Translations under genes and position numbers: made by a program
Assembly: GCF_020283565.1 (NCBI RefSeq)
Contig: NC_060063.1
Location: 36,294,635 to 36,358,634, forward strand
Origin: Trifolium pratense
Lineage: Eukaryota > Streptophyta > Magnoliopsida > Fabales > Fabaceae
Length of the DNA: 64,000 nt
Direction of reading: 5' to 3'
The notes under the pieces: model-generated
What the model saw: only the letters and a program-made list of their open reading frames with translations
Told to the model about the DNA's origin: nothing
The model's database searches: none
Shown: positions 40,821 to 53,092 of the stretch, piece by piece
How positions within the stretch are numbered: the first letter of the stretch is position 1
How the letters are laid out: the number at the start of each line of letters is the position of its first letter

Positions 40821-42914
40821 TTTTGTGTGGTCATAATTGTAACCACTAGTGCAGAAAGGGGATTCCACTACTGGCCAAAAGGACTTTCCACTACTGGTCG
40901 TGGCAGTAGTGAATGCTGGCGTCGTTGTAAGTCCACACTTTCCACGTCGGGTCTTTTAATACCCGTCGTGGTATCCTAATTTCTTCTTTAATTATTATTT
41001 AAAATTATGTAGATTCCACGTCGGTTTTTCCAATTACCCGTAGTGGTATGTATGGGATTCCACGTCGGTTATAATTAATACCAGTAGTGGTATGTATGGT
41101 TTCAAATTTTTTTAATATAAATCATGGGGATTCCACTACGGGTATTTACACATATCCGTAGTGGTATGTATGGTTTTCCAGTTTATTTTAAAGAAATGGG
41201 GATTCCACGTCGGTTTTAATGAATACCAGTAGTGGTATGTATGGTTTTCACGACTGTTAAACTGAATATCAGTAGTGGTATGTTTGATTTTTTTTTTAAT
41301 TTTTGCTTCCTGTACCATTTTTAGGCATCACAAACAGACCATAAATATTGGTACCTCTTTTTATGCTTCTTGTAATAACTAGACTTTGGCACTCAAAGTA
41401 ACCAAATTGAGAAGATCTATTAACACTAAAAACATTATACACTAACATGATTCAAGACAATGTGAGTCTACACATAAAGGAATACTTTGTTCATATGGCT
41501 AAAATTGCAAGTCTTATACAAAAATCTACCATCGGAAGGGCTATCATTAGCACTGTATATTGCCCCCCGGAACAAAAGAAAAAACAAAGAAATGAAAGAA
41601 CACCAACATATATCTACATTTTACACATCATCCACAGTTCACAATACATTTGTGAGATCCTTATCCAAGCATCAACTAGCATAATATTTACCAAAGTCCT
41701 CTCGAAGTCCTAGTACAGATATGTAGCAAGCTGGATGCATATGACATGCATGCTATAGTTTGAGGGGGAGTCTTGAATGTAACTAATATGTCTGTGATTG
41801 TTTCCTACGCCCTTTTTTATTCTATGCTATGGAAGTTTCATAAATAGAACCAATTTCACAATGTCATCTCTTACAATCCCCAAGTTTTAGGGATTCATTT
41901 ATTCTATACATTGTGTTCATATAAATAAGAGTATGTGGTACTTTTCTACTGCTAAATGCTAGAAACTTAATAGATCGCTCTAAGCTTTAAAATGATAAAA
42001 TCATGTCAGTATTAAATTAACCCTTGATAAACCACTGCATTAGAAACCATTACTCACCCCCAAAATACCAGATACAAAACAATTTATACGCAAATCTTGA
42101 ATGCAATCATAGTCTTAAATAAACCACTGCCACTGCATTAGAAACTATTACACATAAGAAAATACCAGAAACAGAACAATTTATACACAAATGGTGAATG
42201 CATCAATCAGATAACTTGTGATATGAAGAGGAAATAATATTGTGAACCTGAACTTGCATTCCTAAAAGGAAAAGTAATATGAGAAGCCAAAGTGCAAATC
42301 AGTGCAAATCAGATCAAATCATTATAGAGATGGATTCGAGCTGCATTGTTAACGCAGTGCAAATCAGATCATTATAGAGATGGATTCAAGCTCCATTGTT
42401 AACGCAATGCTAAAACGAAAGTACAAATATGTGGTTAATTCTGTAATGAATGGTTAATGGATATACCATATGTAAACACACATTAGTAATCAACATAATT
42501 TCATTAACCACGACATCAAACATGATTAACCATAATTTTTAGGTGTTGAATCTACATGTAGGTAAACACTAAAATACCATGATATAAAGACCTAATACTT
42601 GCCTAAAATACCATAAATTTTAACCACCAACAGCCAATAGACCTACCCAAAACACATGAGTCCCTATGCAATCAAAATAAGGCAAACACATCCATAGTAG
42701 CAAATTCCATAATTATGAATGCTAACAAAAACACTCACCCCACTGATATACGCCTGCTGCAACATTAATTCCCGGTGAAAGCAGTTTCATCAACCAAACC
42801 TCCAATCTAAGAAGCAGGGGTTGTTTCAGTCAAGAAATTATGATCCAAAATAAAATTATGAAGCTTAAAGAAACCATTTTTCAAGTTACCAGTTAGGAAT
42901 AGAACCATAGAGGA

Positions 42915-43779
42915 TTATTGAAGTGATGGAAAACCAAGTGCTTTAAGTAATAAGGAAGTTTCCCTTGGAGTTAACGGACAACCTCCAAGCAATCTCCTTT
43001 CAGTCCCGTTAATCTCTTTTTCCTTCCAGTGACCGACTTCATATCGCATCCGTCTCAGTTCTTCATCTTCTTTTGCAGTCAAATTGTGGCTGCAGCCGGT
43101 AAATGCAAGCATATCCTTCTCATATCTATAACAAAGAAGAGATCGTAAGGTGATTAGAAATGGAACATTTATTTGAAGCAATTGATCTTACAAATGTATT
43201 ACAATATTGTGATTGTAACTTGCCTTAAATGAAGGGCAAGATAAGGATTTCCATTCTGCTGCATTCTAGATACCAATTTGTTTCCGAATTCTTCAATTGG
43301 AGCTGAATATTTCAATGCTCTGTAATTTACACGGCATCTTAGTTTCTGTATGGATTTTGGAATGCCGTTGTTAGCAAGCCGTGAATCGGTATGTGTGAAA
43401 TAGATAACTTTGTGTTGATTTAGGAGGGGAAGAACTTCGGTCTTGTAATAAGGAACCTGAAAATAAGCATAAGCACTATGTATATTCATTGACCGTAATC
43501 CGAAGCATCGGTAAAAGAGGATGCAATTATATGATGTGCAAAATATGTTGGCATTGACACAAAGCGTCTAAATAAATTATGATGACACAACAAGAATGTG
43601 GTAAATCAATTAATCAACATATTTTGAGCACACAAGCTATGGTTACCTTAGACCAAGATATTGGAGTTTTTGAGAAAGGGTGAATTCCGGCAAAGGCAGG
43701 TGGTAATGTCTCTACTATGTGGACATCATCCTTCAATGTATCAATAAAATGCTTCCAGTCAAACAAATCCTTAAAGCCA
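42915..43779 (-). pseudogene. Captured O-fucosyltransferase-like exons
   Basis: Three consecutive exons with introns retained: 43647-43779 (GFKDLFDWKHFIDTLKDDV...), 43224-43456 ([21 protein letters not shown]) and 43125 down to about 42920 ([35 protein letters not shown]). They match the plant O-fucosyltransferase (DUF246/GT106-type) family, Golgi enzymes acting on glycans or proteins. Splice sites look intact; the second intron has a GC donor (AAG|GCAAGT) with an AG acceptor. N-terminal and C-terminal exons are absent and the last exon runs into a stop, so it is a fragment, not a gene. Many codons remain open, indicating recent capture. Confidence 0.85.
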
Positions 43780-44120
43780 CTGCAAATATATTGAAACAAA
43801 AGTTGTACACCAAAAAGATATTGAATGAGAGAATATTTAAGCTGAAAACTAATTACTTGATAGCAAAAGGGAGAAAATATATATTAGAGAGATTAAGAAA
43901 ACTAATTAGAGCTTTCTGACATCTGCACTCTTCCCTTAACTGATGATTGTCTAAAGAAAAGGTTTTGATTGTAGGATTGAAATTGATGGCATAGTTTTAA
44001 AATAATGCTGCAAGAGTACCAACAAAATAAAGCTATATTTCTACGACATTTCTTGCACATACTTAATAGTCTTTAGTTCTGTGCTATATACCATGCTTTT
44101 TAAACAAGTCTATCGCTTAA

Positions 44121-44336
44121 AAATTTACTTTGAGGCATTTCATCGAACAGTTCACGTGCACGATCAAGATGAAAACTTTTAACAAGCCCATCAATCATAG
44201 CATTATAAGAAACAACATCTCTATAAGAACATTCACAGAACACCTTATGGGCATCGTTTACACGATCATTAACCGAGTAAACACGGATAACCGAGTTAAG
44301 CACAAACAAATCAGCAAGAAAACCGAATCTTAACAC
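44121..44336 (-). pseudogene. Captured PPR-protein fragment
   Basis: About 70 codons reading GFLADLFVLNSVIRVYS, then ARKVF-like DAHKVF, DVVSYNAMIDGLVKS and RARELFDEMPQ. This is a clear pentatricopeptide-repeat pattern from an organellar RNA-binding protein. Only about two repeats remain and the frame stops after MPQSKF. It is in the same orientation as the O-fucosyltransferase exons in the same CACTA element. Confidence 0.8.
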
Positions 44337-44349
44337 TGTTATGATTAAA

Positions 44350-44640
44350 TTAGATAAAGAGAAATTTGGAGGAAGAATTGAACGTACCGAAAGTAAACTC
44401 GTTCTGGAGAAGAAGAAGTTCGTCGTTCCGATTGTGAAGTTCGTCGTTCCGATTGTGCCCTAATTTGAGAGATGATTGGGAATGACGAAGAAGATGATTG
44501 ATGATTGATGACCTTGTGAAACTCGTTCTGGAGAAGATGATAAGAAAACTTCGTTCTTCAATTCGTTCTGCGCGAAACGTTGTTAAGGGAATTGGGAATG
44601 AATGAATGAACAAATGAACATACTCTGCGCTATACATTCT
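44350..44640 (-). other. CACTA 2 leader-like region
   Basis: Contains a duplicated AATCGGAACGACGAACTTC block (44410-44455) and two CTCCAGAACGAG words. It could be the 5' exon of a chimeric element transcript on the minus strand. No coding match. Confidence 0.3.
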
Positions 44641-44908
44641 AAGTTAAGGGATTCCACTACGGGTGAATACCAAATCAGAAGTGAAATCCAATTAAAACAA
44701 ATTTCAACGTAATTACAACATTGCCACCGTGTCTACTTTTCACTACTGATTTAAGAAAACCAGTAGTGAAATCCCTTGTCTATGAACTTTTCACTACTGG
44801 TATACAAATATCCGTAGTGGAATCCTTTGGTCAAATGTATTTCACTACTGGTATTCACATACCAGTAGTGGAATCTCTTAGCCAAAAGTCCATTTTCTAC
44901 TAGTGAAC

Positions 44909-45240
44909 ACATGGTTAACCTTTTCGATTACAAACCCAAATATGCAGTTAATTATTATATAAATTAACAATGAGATATTGAATGCAATGAGCCTCAATAA
45001 AAACTCTTGTTTTCTCAAGAGAAAAGAGTGTCTCATTGCTCTTTTATTCTCTGCAAATAAGTTTTGATACATCAAAGGTTCAACAATAATAATATATGAA
45101 AAATAAAACAAATGAAAATGATACCGCCATAGGCGGCTTGTTGCGGCGCTCCTCGCCTAGCTGTAATAAAACTTCAAATTTGTAATATTCCATGTTCTGG
45201 GTAAGACTCCTCCTTCCATCGTCTTTAAACGGTATGCTCC
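44909..45240 (-). other. Tat 3' region next to integrase
   Basis: Non-coding continuation of the Tat element right of the CACTA insertion. No motif recognised. Confidence 0.35.
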
Positions 45241-45444
45241 TCATTCAAAGATTTCGTGAATGCGAATGGGGCCTTCCCAGTTAGCCGCAAATTTTCCTCC
45301 TTTATCTTTCTCCATAGGTCTTTTTAGTACTAAGTCACATTCTCTGAACCTTCTTTGTATGACTCGTGAATTGTATCGCCTTGTTGCTCTCTGCTTTGTG
45401 GCGATTTCTCTGAAATGTGCCCTTTCTCTCTTTTCTTCAATCAT
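45241..45444 (-). pseudogene. Tat integrase C-terminal remnant
   Basis: Encodes RRYNSRVIQRRFRECDLVLK then GKFAANWEGPIRI, the usual segment after the gypsy integrase core (nucleic-acid-binding GPY-type region). It is separated from the core by stop or shift. Confidence 0.7.
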
Positions 45445-45501
45445 GTCAAGGTTTTCTTCTAGGGCTATGTTATTTTCATATAAGGTTGTCGTCTCTCTAC
45501 G

Positions 45502-46305
45502 CTAACTTGGTGGGTCTATCTCAACTGGGATCATTGCATCTGAACCATAAACCATTGTAAACGATGCTTCTCCCATTGAGGACTGAGGCGTGGTATGGTA
45601 CGACCATAAAATGGGCAAGATATGAGCTACCCAAGCATCGCCTTTACTAGCTAGTCTTCGTTTCAAAGCTCTCAATATGACTTTGTTGGCGGATTCAACT
45701 TGACCATTTGCTTGAGGATGTTCAACTGATATAAAAGTGTTTTGGATTCCCTTTCCACGACAAAATTCAATGACCTTCTCAATGGCAAATTGAGTGTCAT
45801 TGTCTGATACTATGTATTTTGGCAATCCAAACCTGCAGATGATCATTTTCCAATAGAACCTCTTAACTTGATCTGTCGAAACACTGGACACTGGTTCTGC
45901 CTCTATCTATTTGGTGAAGTAGTCCATAGCAACAATATTCCACCTTGTTTGCTTATAATCAATGGGAAATGGACCCACGATATCAACTCCCCACATGAAG
46001 AATGGCCAAGGAGATAAGACAGATTTCAAAGGTTCTCCAAGAGCGTGATGTAAATCAGCGTGACGCTGACATTTGACACAATTCCTAACATACATGGTGG
46101 TGTCGTCATGTAGATTTGGCAAGTAGAAATCTGCCCTTAGGATTTTTCCTACTAATGATATTGATCCAATGTGACTTCCACAGGATCCTTCATGTACTTC
46201 TTCCATAATCCGCTTCGCCTCCTCTTCGCCGACACACAACAACATGGGCGAGGCAAATCCTCTTTTGTATAACTTGTCACCAACCATGGAATGCCAAGCC
46301 GCCAT
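45502..46305 (-). pseudogene. Tat integrase
   Basis: Two collinear pieces. 46305-45907 has the zinc-finger end CVKCQRHADLHH and the first catalytic Asp region (WGVDIVGPFP). 45891-45502 has the second Asp (YIVSDNDTQF) and the Glu region (NGQVESANKVILRALK). A short interruption near 45900 breaks the frame. Confidence 0.8.
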
Positions 46306-46380
46306 CTTCCTTATTTTGAAAGCCTTTTCTTTCTCACTTGGTAATTCATCTTTCTGTAAGTAGTGGATTATTAGTGACCT

Positions 46381-46779
46381 TCAATCTTCCTCTTCTATCA
46401 CCATCATAACCGCTGCTACATCAATGTTAGGGGTTGAAATAGTTTCCTGGATAACAGTTATGTGGCTTCCTTGTCTCTTTGTGCTTGCCAATTTGGACAA
46501 CAAATCAGCTCTTGTATTTTGCTCTCGGGGAACATAGACCAACTCAAAAGAATTAAAATGTTTGGCTAACCTTTGAACTCCTTCAAAATACTTAATCAAT
46601 TGTGGTTCTTTGGTTTGAAATTTTCCTGAAACTTGGTTTGTAACTAGATGGGAATCACTCATGGCTCTTAAGTCCTTTACCTCCATTTCTTTTGCCAATT
46701 TCATTCCAGCAATTAACGCCTCGTATTCAGCTTGGTTGTTGTTGGCTTTAAAGGTGAAACGTAACGGTTGTTCGATCAT
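46381..46779 (-). pseudogene. Tat second (archaeal-type) RNase H
   Basis: Contains NNQAEYEALIAGMKLA, DSHLVTNQVSG and ADLLSKLAST, the typical order of the additional RNase H that marks the Tat lineage. The start DGASN-type motif lies just upstream in another frame, in the 46748-47302 segment. Confidence 0.75.
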
Positions 46780-47302
46780 TACGCCATTTGGACCCTCTAG
46801 TACTACACCAGCCCCACTGCCTCTTGCCTCTTATATTTGAGGCTCCGTCCACCGATAAAATCCATGGTGAGGTTTTTTCCGCCGTTGGTGGAGTGGACAT
46901 CTCTAAAACAAAATCATCTAACATTTGTGATTTAATGGCTCCTCTTGGAGAAAAAGTGAGGTCAAATTCTGACAATTCTATGGACCATGCCACCATTCTT
47001 CCAGCCAAGTCTGGCTTTCTTAGGACGTTCTTTATAGGATAGTTTGTCCTAACTACGACCTTGTGACTTTGAAAATATTGCCTTGGTTTTCTGGCCGAAA
47101 CTACTATTGCAAGGGATAATCTTTCTATCCTTTGATTCCTCACTTCTTCTCCTCTTAGGGTTCTACTAACAAAATAAACGGGCTTCTCTTCACCCTCTAC
47201 TTCTTGAACTAAAACTGAGCTTAAGGCTCTATCAGAAACTGCTAGATAAAGGTAAAGAGTATTGCCTGGTATTGGGCGTGTCAGGATTGGAGGTGACGCC
47301 AA
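46748..47302 (-). pseudogene. Tat first RNase H and linker
   Basis: Reads LYLYLAVSDRALSSVLVQE, then KPVYFVSRTL and the KPRQYF region. This is the degenerate retroviral-type RNase H common in Tat elements. It ends with WILSVDGASN, which belongs to the second RNase H. Frame shifts link it to its neighbours. Confidence 0.75.
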
Positions 47303-47344
47303 AAATTCCTTCAGCTGCTTGAATGATTCTTCGCATTGAGGAGT

Positions 47345-48280
47345 TCATGAGAATCTCTCACTTTTCTTCAAAGATGTGAAGAAGTGAAAAGCCTTCTCGC
47401 CTGCACACGACAAAAATCTAGACAACACTACTATCTTTCCTGTCAATTGTTGAACTTCCTTCACAGAGGAAGGACTTCTCATATCAATTATAGCTTGACA
47501 TTTCTCAGGATTCGCTTCTATCCCTCTGTTGGTAAGCATAAAACCTAGGAACTTTCCTACTTGTACACCAAAAGAGCATTTTGCAGGATTCAACCTCATG
47601 TTGTATTTTCTAACTGAGTTCAAAATGTCAGCCAGATCTTGATCGTGCTCGCCCTCTTCCATTGTTTTCACCACCATGTCATCAATTTAAACTTCTAGAT
47701 TTTTCCCTATTTGCTCGGTGAAGACACTATCCATCAACCATTGGTATGTCGCCCATGCATTTTTCAATCCAAAAGACATGACATTATAGTAATAATTGCA
47801 AGTATTGGACATGAAGGCTGTATGAGGGGCATCCATGGGGTTCATTCTGATTTGATTTTAACCAGAATAAGCATCCATGAAACATAGTATGTTGCACCCA
47901 GAAGCGCCATCTTTTAGCCTGCCAATGTTGGGCAATGGGTATGGTTCTTTTGGACACGCCTTGTTCAGATCCGTGAAATCCACGCACATTCTCCACTTCC
48001 CGTTAGCTTTCTTTACCATGACCATGTTCGCCAACCAAGATGGATACTTTATCTCATTCAGGAATAGATGGGAAAGGTGGGTGCCTGATAAGGTATGTTT
48101 CAGAGATGGCGCGTCGAACAAACCGCTTCCTAGTAGAATTTGATTCGCCTCCTCCTGAAAATCCTCCAGCAATAGTGTTGATGGAGACTCTCGCTTTGGG
48201 CGGTTCTTCTCTACCCTCTGATGAATCCCGCGGTTCTGGCCTAGGAACCTTTGGCACAACGACTCGCCCTTGTGCCGCAT
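47345..48280 (-). pseudogene. Tat reverse transcriptase, broken
   Basis: N-terminal part: KYPSWLANMVMVKKANGKWR, DLNKACPKEPYPLP and FMDAYSG. C-terminal part: IDDMVVKTMEEG, CSFGVQVGKFLGFML. The position preceding IDD is a TAA stop (47687-47689), so the catalytic Y-x-D-D motif is broken. The middle is in other frames. No protease domain lies between gag and this RT, pointing to an internal deletion. Confidence 0.8.
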
Positions 48281-49393
48281 CCTCGATAAACTTTCTCAAG
48301 TGACCGCTTTTAATAAACTCCTCGATAAGATCTCTTAGTCGAAAACACTTCTCCGTCGAGTGCCCTCTACAATGATGATAGGCGCACCAAGCATCACTGT
48401 CAGGTCCCATCAAAGCGCCTCTATCCCTAGAGGGAGGAAAGTTATCTAAATCGGTGGCGAGAATTTCCTTCAATACATGCACTTTGGCTTTGTTCAAAGG
48501 CGTGTACTCCTTGAAGGAGGGATAGTCTTTGACTTCGCGCCTTGGTAGTTGGTAATAAGGGTTTCCCTGGCATCTTTCCCATGACGCCTCTTGTTGGCCT
48601 CCATACCTTTGTCGCTGATGGTCAGGAGCCTTTCCGTTACGGTTGACGTATTCTTTTTCCTTGGCATATCTCTGCCTCTTCTCTGCGTTACTTTCTTCTC
48701 CCTTGATATAACATTCTGCTATCTTGTTTATTTCTTGCATCGAAGATGCAGGCTTTTGGGCTAAGGATTCATTGAAGTGTCCCACCCTTAGCCCGTTGTG
48801 AAAAGCCGCTACGAACATTTCTTGGTTAGGATTCGAAACCTTTATGGTGGCTTCGCTAAATCTAGCCAAGTAATCACGCAATGACTCTGCGTGGTTTTGG
48901 CAAATTGAAAAGAGGCTAGTTGATGTGACTTTCACATGTTTTGATCCAGCAAATTGATGGATGAATTTCTTTTGGAAGTCAGCATAACTTTCAATAGAAT
49001 TTTTTGGAAGATTCATGTACCAGCGTAACGCTGCGTCTTTGAATGTTCCAGACAACAATTTGCACTTTAAATGCTCTGGGGCATTTATTATGGCAGTTTG
49101 CGTGCCTACCGCCATTAGGTGTCCTAATGGATCTGTTTTTCCATGAAGTAAGGAAGGTGAGGGACCTTGATTCCTTCTAGGACTTGAGTTTCCCATAAGT
49201 GTTGCGCTAAAGGCTGAGAGTCAACAACACCTTCTCCTTCTTCCTCCTCTGAAGCTCTTTTTGCTCTCTCACGTTCTTCCGCTCTCTCTGCCTCAATGGC
49301 CGCCATCTGGGTTTGTAAACGTCGAATTTCGAGGACGGCGGCTTGCAGGGTTGCAGCGTTAGAGTTATCATGATTGCTATGATCTCCAGCCAT
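48054..49393 (-). pseudogene. Tat gag
   Basis: The start MAGDHSNHDNSNAATLQAAV has a coiled-coil R/E-rich stretch, then a frameshift between about 49200 and 49130. The capsid-type domain then continues (HLKCKLLSGTFKDAALRWYM, FIHQFAGSKH, ESLRDYLARFSEA). The C-terminal region ends with INTIAGGFSGGG, normally just before the protease. Here the frame passes directly into RT sequence, so gag is fused next to RT and the protease region is missing. Confidence 0.8.
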
Positions 49394-49458
49394 GTGAAGA
49401 TGTTCTTCTTTTCGTCTAGATTGATGTGGTAGGCTGGGAAAAATGTTTTTACCTCAGC

Positions 49459-49477
49459 TCCATGGTGGGTGCCAAAA
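49459..49477 (-). other. Tat primer-binding region
   Basis: Minus strand TTTTGGCACCCACCATGG immediately after the 5' LTR, of the TTTGGCGCC-x-ACCGTGGGG style found in Tat elements. The tRNA used is not determined. Confidence 0.5.
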
Positions 49478-49966
49478 TGTTCTGGGGAACAGTCAAGGGG
49501 GGTTATATTATTAATAATGTGATTATAAATTTACATCAATTGATCAATAATGGACTGATAAAAAATGTGATCATTTTTACAATGAATATATGAAGCTATT
49601 TATATGTTGTGAGTTCCTTCTTCTCCAAGTTTAGTCTCCTGATTCTTCGGCCACCACCGTCTTCTCCGGCGAGCTAGCGCAAGAGTAGGGGTGGTTATTC
49701 TTTCCTTCGTCCTCAAGCTATGTAAGGTCATGGGGGTGATGGTTTCTTCCACGTGAAGCTAAGCAGTTGACAGTTTGGGAGAAGAAGATATTTTGGGCGC
49801 GACACAGTGTTCAAAACCTGTTGGCGCCACGACACTTCTTCTTGCCACGTCATGTTGTCTCGCCATCTCGCCTACTGAGTCTTCATGGATCACTTTTGAT
49901 TGTGCTTTGCTAATGTTGGATTTATTGGGCCTAATTAAATTTCCTTCTAGTCCATTGCCCGATCCA
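49478..49966 (-). repeat. Tat 5' LTR
   Basis: A 489-bp TG...CA segment. On the element strand a TATA box ATATAAATAG lies near 49600. The U3 side is shared with 38376-38540. Confidence 0.7.
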
Positions 49967-50868
49967 AAAACTATCATGAATAAACAAAGGGACCTGATGC
50001 CAATAATTGAACATACTTAAAGATAAACCATGATTTGCTAGAGAATCAGCCACCTTGTTTCCTTCTCTAAAAATATGTGTGATTATGCCATTTATCTGTT
50101 TAAGTAACTCCATAGCATTCTGCCATCTATTTCTCAAGGACCAAGTTACATGCTTATTAGGATTAGAAACTGCCAAAACCACTGATGCAGAATCTGTTTC
50201 CAGCCATAGATTATTCCAATTCAAATGATGAGCAATTTCAATAGCCCTAATAGCTTCACACAGCTCAACTTGATAAGAAGTAATGAATCACAAAGGTTCG
50301 GCAAAGCAAAGAAGAAGACCTGATGCATTGTTTCTGAAAACTCCACCACAAGCAGATAAACCAGGATTGCCTTTAGAGGCTCCATCAATATTACATTTAG
50401 TCCAGTTAAGTAAAGGGGGATGCCAAACAATCTCCTTAATCACAGGAGGCCTAGGATGATGAATCTTAACTTTGAAATGTTTTAAAATAGTGAAGTCTCT
50501 TATAGAGCTAGAAGAGACTTTGTTAGTTATATTCCCACTCAAAGAAGTGTTGGCTATAATCATAGGGATTGCAGATTTCCAAGAAATGAGCTTGCTATTG
50601 AATCTGACTTGGTTTCTGACAAACCAAATAGTGTTGAGCAGGTTGATCAAAGCAGCGGTAACTGAAACTCTATATTGGCGGGACCAATTCATATCACAAA
50701 TTTTCCAAATATCATCCATAGATGTAAATTGCAGAACTAAATTAATGCAGTTAGCAAACCAAGACCAAATTTTGACCACAAAATCACATTCAAAAAAGAG
50801 AGGAAAAATGGATTCAACATTATTGTTGCAAAGATTGCACATTGATGGAAGAGAGCATTGTAACACCC
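49967..50868 (-). pseudogene. LINE 3' fragment: zinc-binding domain and RNase H
   Basis: Minus-strand pieces read CNLCNNNVESIFPLFFECDF, typical of the RT-associated zinc-binding domain of plant L1 elements. They continue as WTKCNIDGASKGNPGLSACG and, after a shift near 50225-50288, LWLETDSASVV and NKVADSLANHG, an RNase H domain. Both ends are cut by LTR elements (Tat at 49966, the Tekay-type LTR at 50869), so the LINE is the older layer. Confidence 0.8.
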
Positions 50869-53092
50869 GAACCCATTAATGCCTTTATTATGGCTTAAAA
50901 ATTTCTTTTCTCAAAAACGACGCAGCGGATAAAATAAAGTTCTAGACTTAAATCAATTGATTGATAAATTGTTGGTTCGAGATATTACACTCCTCTTTAC
51001 GAAAATAATACTAAGTTAATTAATTAGTAAAACTCGCTTTATACAGAATAAATCTTCTTTATAAAGATACACTTTCCAAAGTAAATACAAATAGTCATGA
51101 AGATTCTATATACTAAATACAACCCTTTCCCGTGTCACAATCAGAGCAGAGCTTCACCGAAGACTCGACATCGATAACCACAAAACCTGTGAATCTGGAC
51201 TCCCAACGGTCCAGCACATAACACATAAAAGAGAGTTAGATAACATACTCAAAATATACAAGTGTAAGTAACTGATACTTAAACACTTCATCACAAATCA
51301 AGCATATTCTAACTCATGCATATACTTCATTTATCACATCTAATTAGGAGTTAAAACCTAATTGTACTCACACTTCATTTAAGCATACATCATTAGTCCC
51401 ATTTAATTATAAGCTACAAAAAGTTATAATCAAATATTAATCATAATTCACAAGATATTGAAGCCAATTACATTTAAAATCATCGGACAATCAACACATA
51501 CAACAAGTTTAAAACACATAGACAATTATCACAAATTCCAAACATATGTGTCACATATTAAATATCAAATAATGTACACATATCCTAATGCAATCTAATG
51601 CCACAATCTTCATGCTATGTCCCGTAGACATATCTAATGCATGTGGTACCATCTTCTTTATTAGAGTATCTCACCTCTAATATCCTTCTTTATCGGATAA
51701 ATATAATCCGATATCCTTCTTTATTGGAATATCCAATATCACATATATTCATGAATGCATGTATGTATTTCATGAATTCACTCACAATCAATAGCATTAA
51801 GCTCTTTATTTACTAATGTGGAACACTATCCAACATTACTTCTTTATTAAGATAACACTATACCTTAATATCCTTCTTTATTAGAATAACAAAATCCTAA
51901 TATCCTTCTTTATTAAGTTGATTAACACCTTAATATACTTCTTTGACATTTAAACAAACATCATCAATAATCATCTTCCAAAACAAGATACACACACATA
52001 ATCCAATTGCATACATCATCACAAAAGCATAAGATTAAGTCATATTCCCAACACATATTCATGACCATCACAATCATATTTATTCTCTAAGATTACTCAA
52101 TTAATCTCATACAATATGTTCATTATCCATATTATAAGCATATATGTCTATTACAACAATTAACATACATAATATAACATGTTAGAACCCTCAAAGTCAT
52201 TCAAATTTCAAAACAGCAAAGTGTTGTGCTGTCACGGTGGCTTAGCGAGCCGTAGCGAACGGTTCGCTAAGCGAAGGCCTAGCGAGAATCAGCGAACCAC
52301 ACCAGTGGGACACTGGCTCCTGGCGAGCCGTAGCGAGCCGTAGCGAAGGGCTCCTGTCAGGAATGCTCAAAACTCACGTTTTCACTCCAAATCACCCAAA
52401 AATCCCATTTTTCATGTTATAAACCCCAAATGAGTTTGTATTCAAGTGCAACAAACATATCTAAACACAAAAGGACGGTTCCATTAAGAAAAAGTAGAGA
52501 TTTAACACTTTTACTCAAAACTCTCAAGAACACAAGGTTCTTAAGTTTAATCATCCATAAACTTCGTTTTTATCCAATAAATTCGTTCATACATCATGAT
52601 AAAAGCATGTTAAACATGTTATGAACCTTAGAATCGATTTCCATTAAGAAAATCCATTCACAACTAAAACAAAAATGGGGTGGAGGAAGTTCGGGTGAGG
52701 AGAAATCCACATTCTCCCCTTCCTCGTATCACCCACGAATATGAAATCTATTCTCTTACCTGGATTCGATGAAAACTCGAAGATATGCTCTTGAATCCCT
52801 TCCTTTTGCTAAGCCCTAGCTCCTTGAGCTCTCCCTTCTCTCTTCACTCTCACAAGAACATGAGAAATGAAATGTTCTCTCTCCCTCTTAGGCCATATGG
52901 CGCCCAATCACAAGCCCACAAGGCCCATTGGGCCTCAAGCCCAATAGCTTGGCCCAACTCGCGTTAACTCTCACTAACTCGCGCGTTAACTAAAGTTCTA
53001 GATAAATAACTTAAAGTTACTATCTTACTTAAAAATCACGTCACCAAATAATTAAACACTTACCTAGTGAATAATAAATTTGGGTCGTTACA
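50869..53092 (-). repeat. LTR of a second Tekay-type family (B)
   Basis: A 2224-bp TGTAACACCCGAACC...GGGTCGTTACA segment. It shares with the 5715 LTR the termini, the CCCAACGGTCCAGCACATAAC-type block and the palindrome block (52240-52350), but most sequence differs. A polypurine-like AAGTAGGGGAGAGT (minus) follows at 53093-53106, so this is a 3' LTR of a minus-strand element whose right LTR is outside the window or lost. Confidence 0.8.

Larger units (their letters stand above)
40844..44905. mobile_element. CACTA element 2 carrying host-gene fragments
   Basis: Starts CACTAGTGCAGAAAGG and ends CTACTAGTG, with 3-bp duplication AAC (40841-40843 and 44906-44908). Subterminal arrays of TTCCACTACTGG, TTCCACGTCGGT and inverse CCAGTAGTGGAA occupy 40860-41290 and 44640-44890. 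The interior has no transposase but carries intron-containing O-fucosyltransferase exons and a PPR fragment on the minus strand. It is nested in the Tat element. 41300-42900 is otherwise non-coding, with a ~56-bp duplication near 42300-42415. Confidence 0.9.
38376..49966 (-). mobile_element. Degraded Tat-type Ty3-gypsy element
   Basis: In element order it has the 5' LTR (49478-49966), a primer-binding site, gag, a partial pol with a second RNase H, integrase, a long 3' region with tandem repeats and an opposite-strand ORF, a G-rich polypurine tract (38541-38547) and the U3 part of the 3' LTR (38376-38540). Nested inside are a CACTA element (40844-44905) and a MITE (38555-38807). Coding frames carry several shifts and stops. 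The LTR overlap shows about 5% difference by eye, so it is much older than the SIRE and Tekay copies. Confidence 0.75.
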
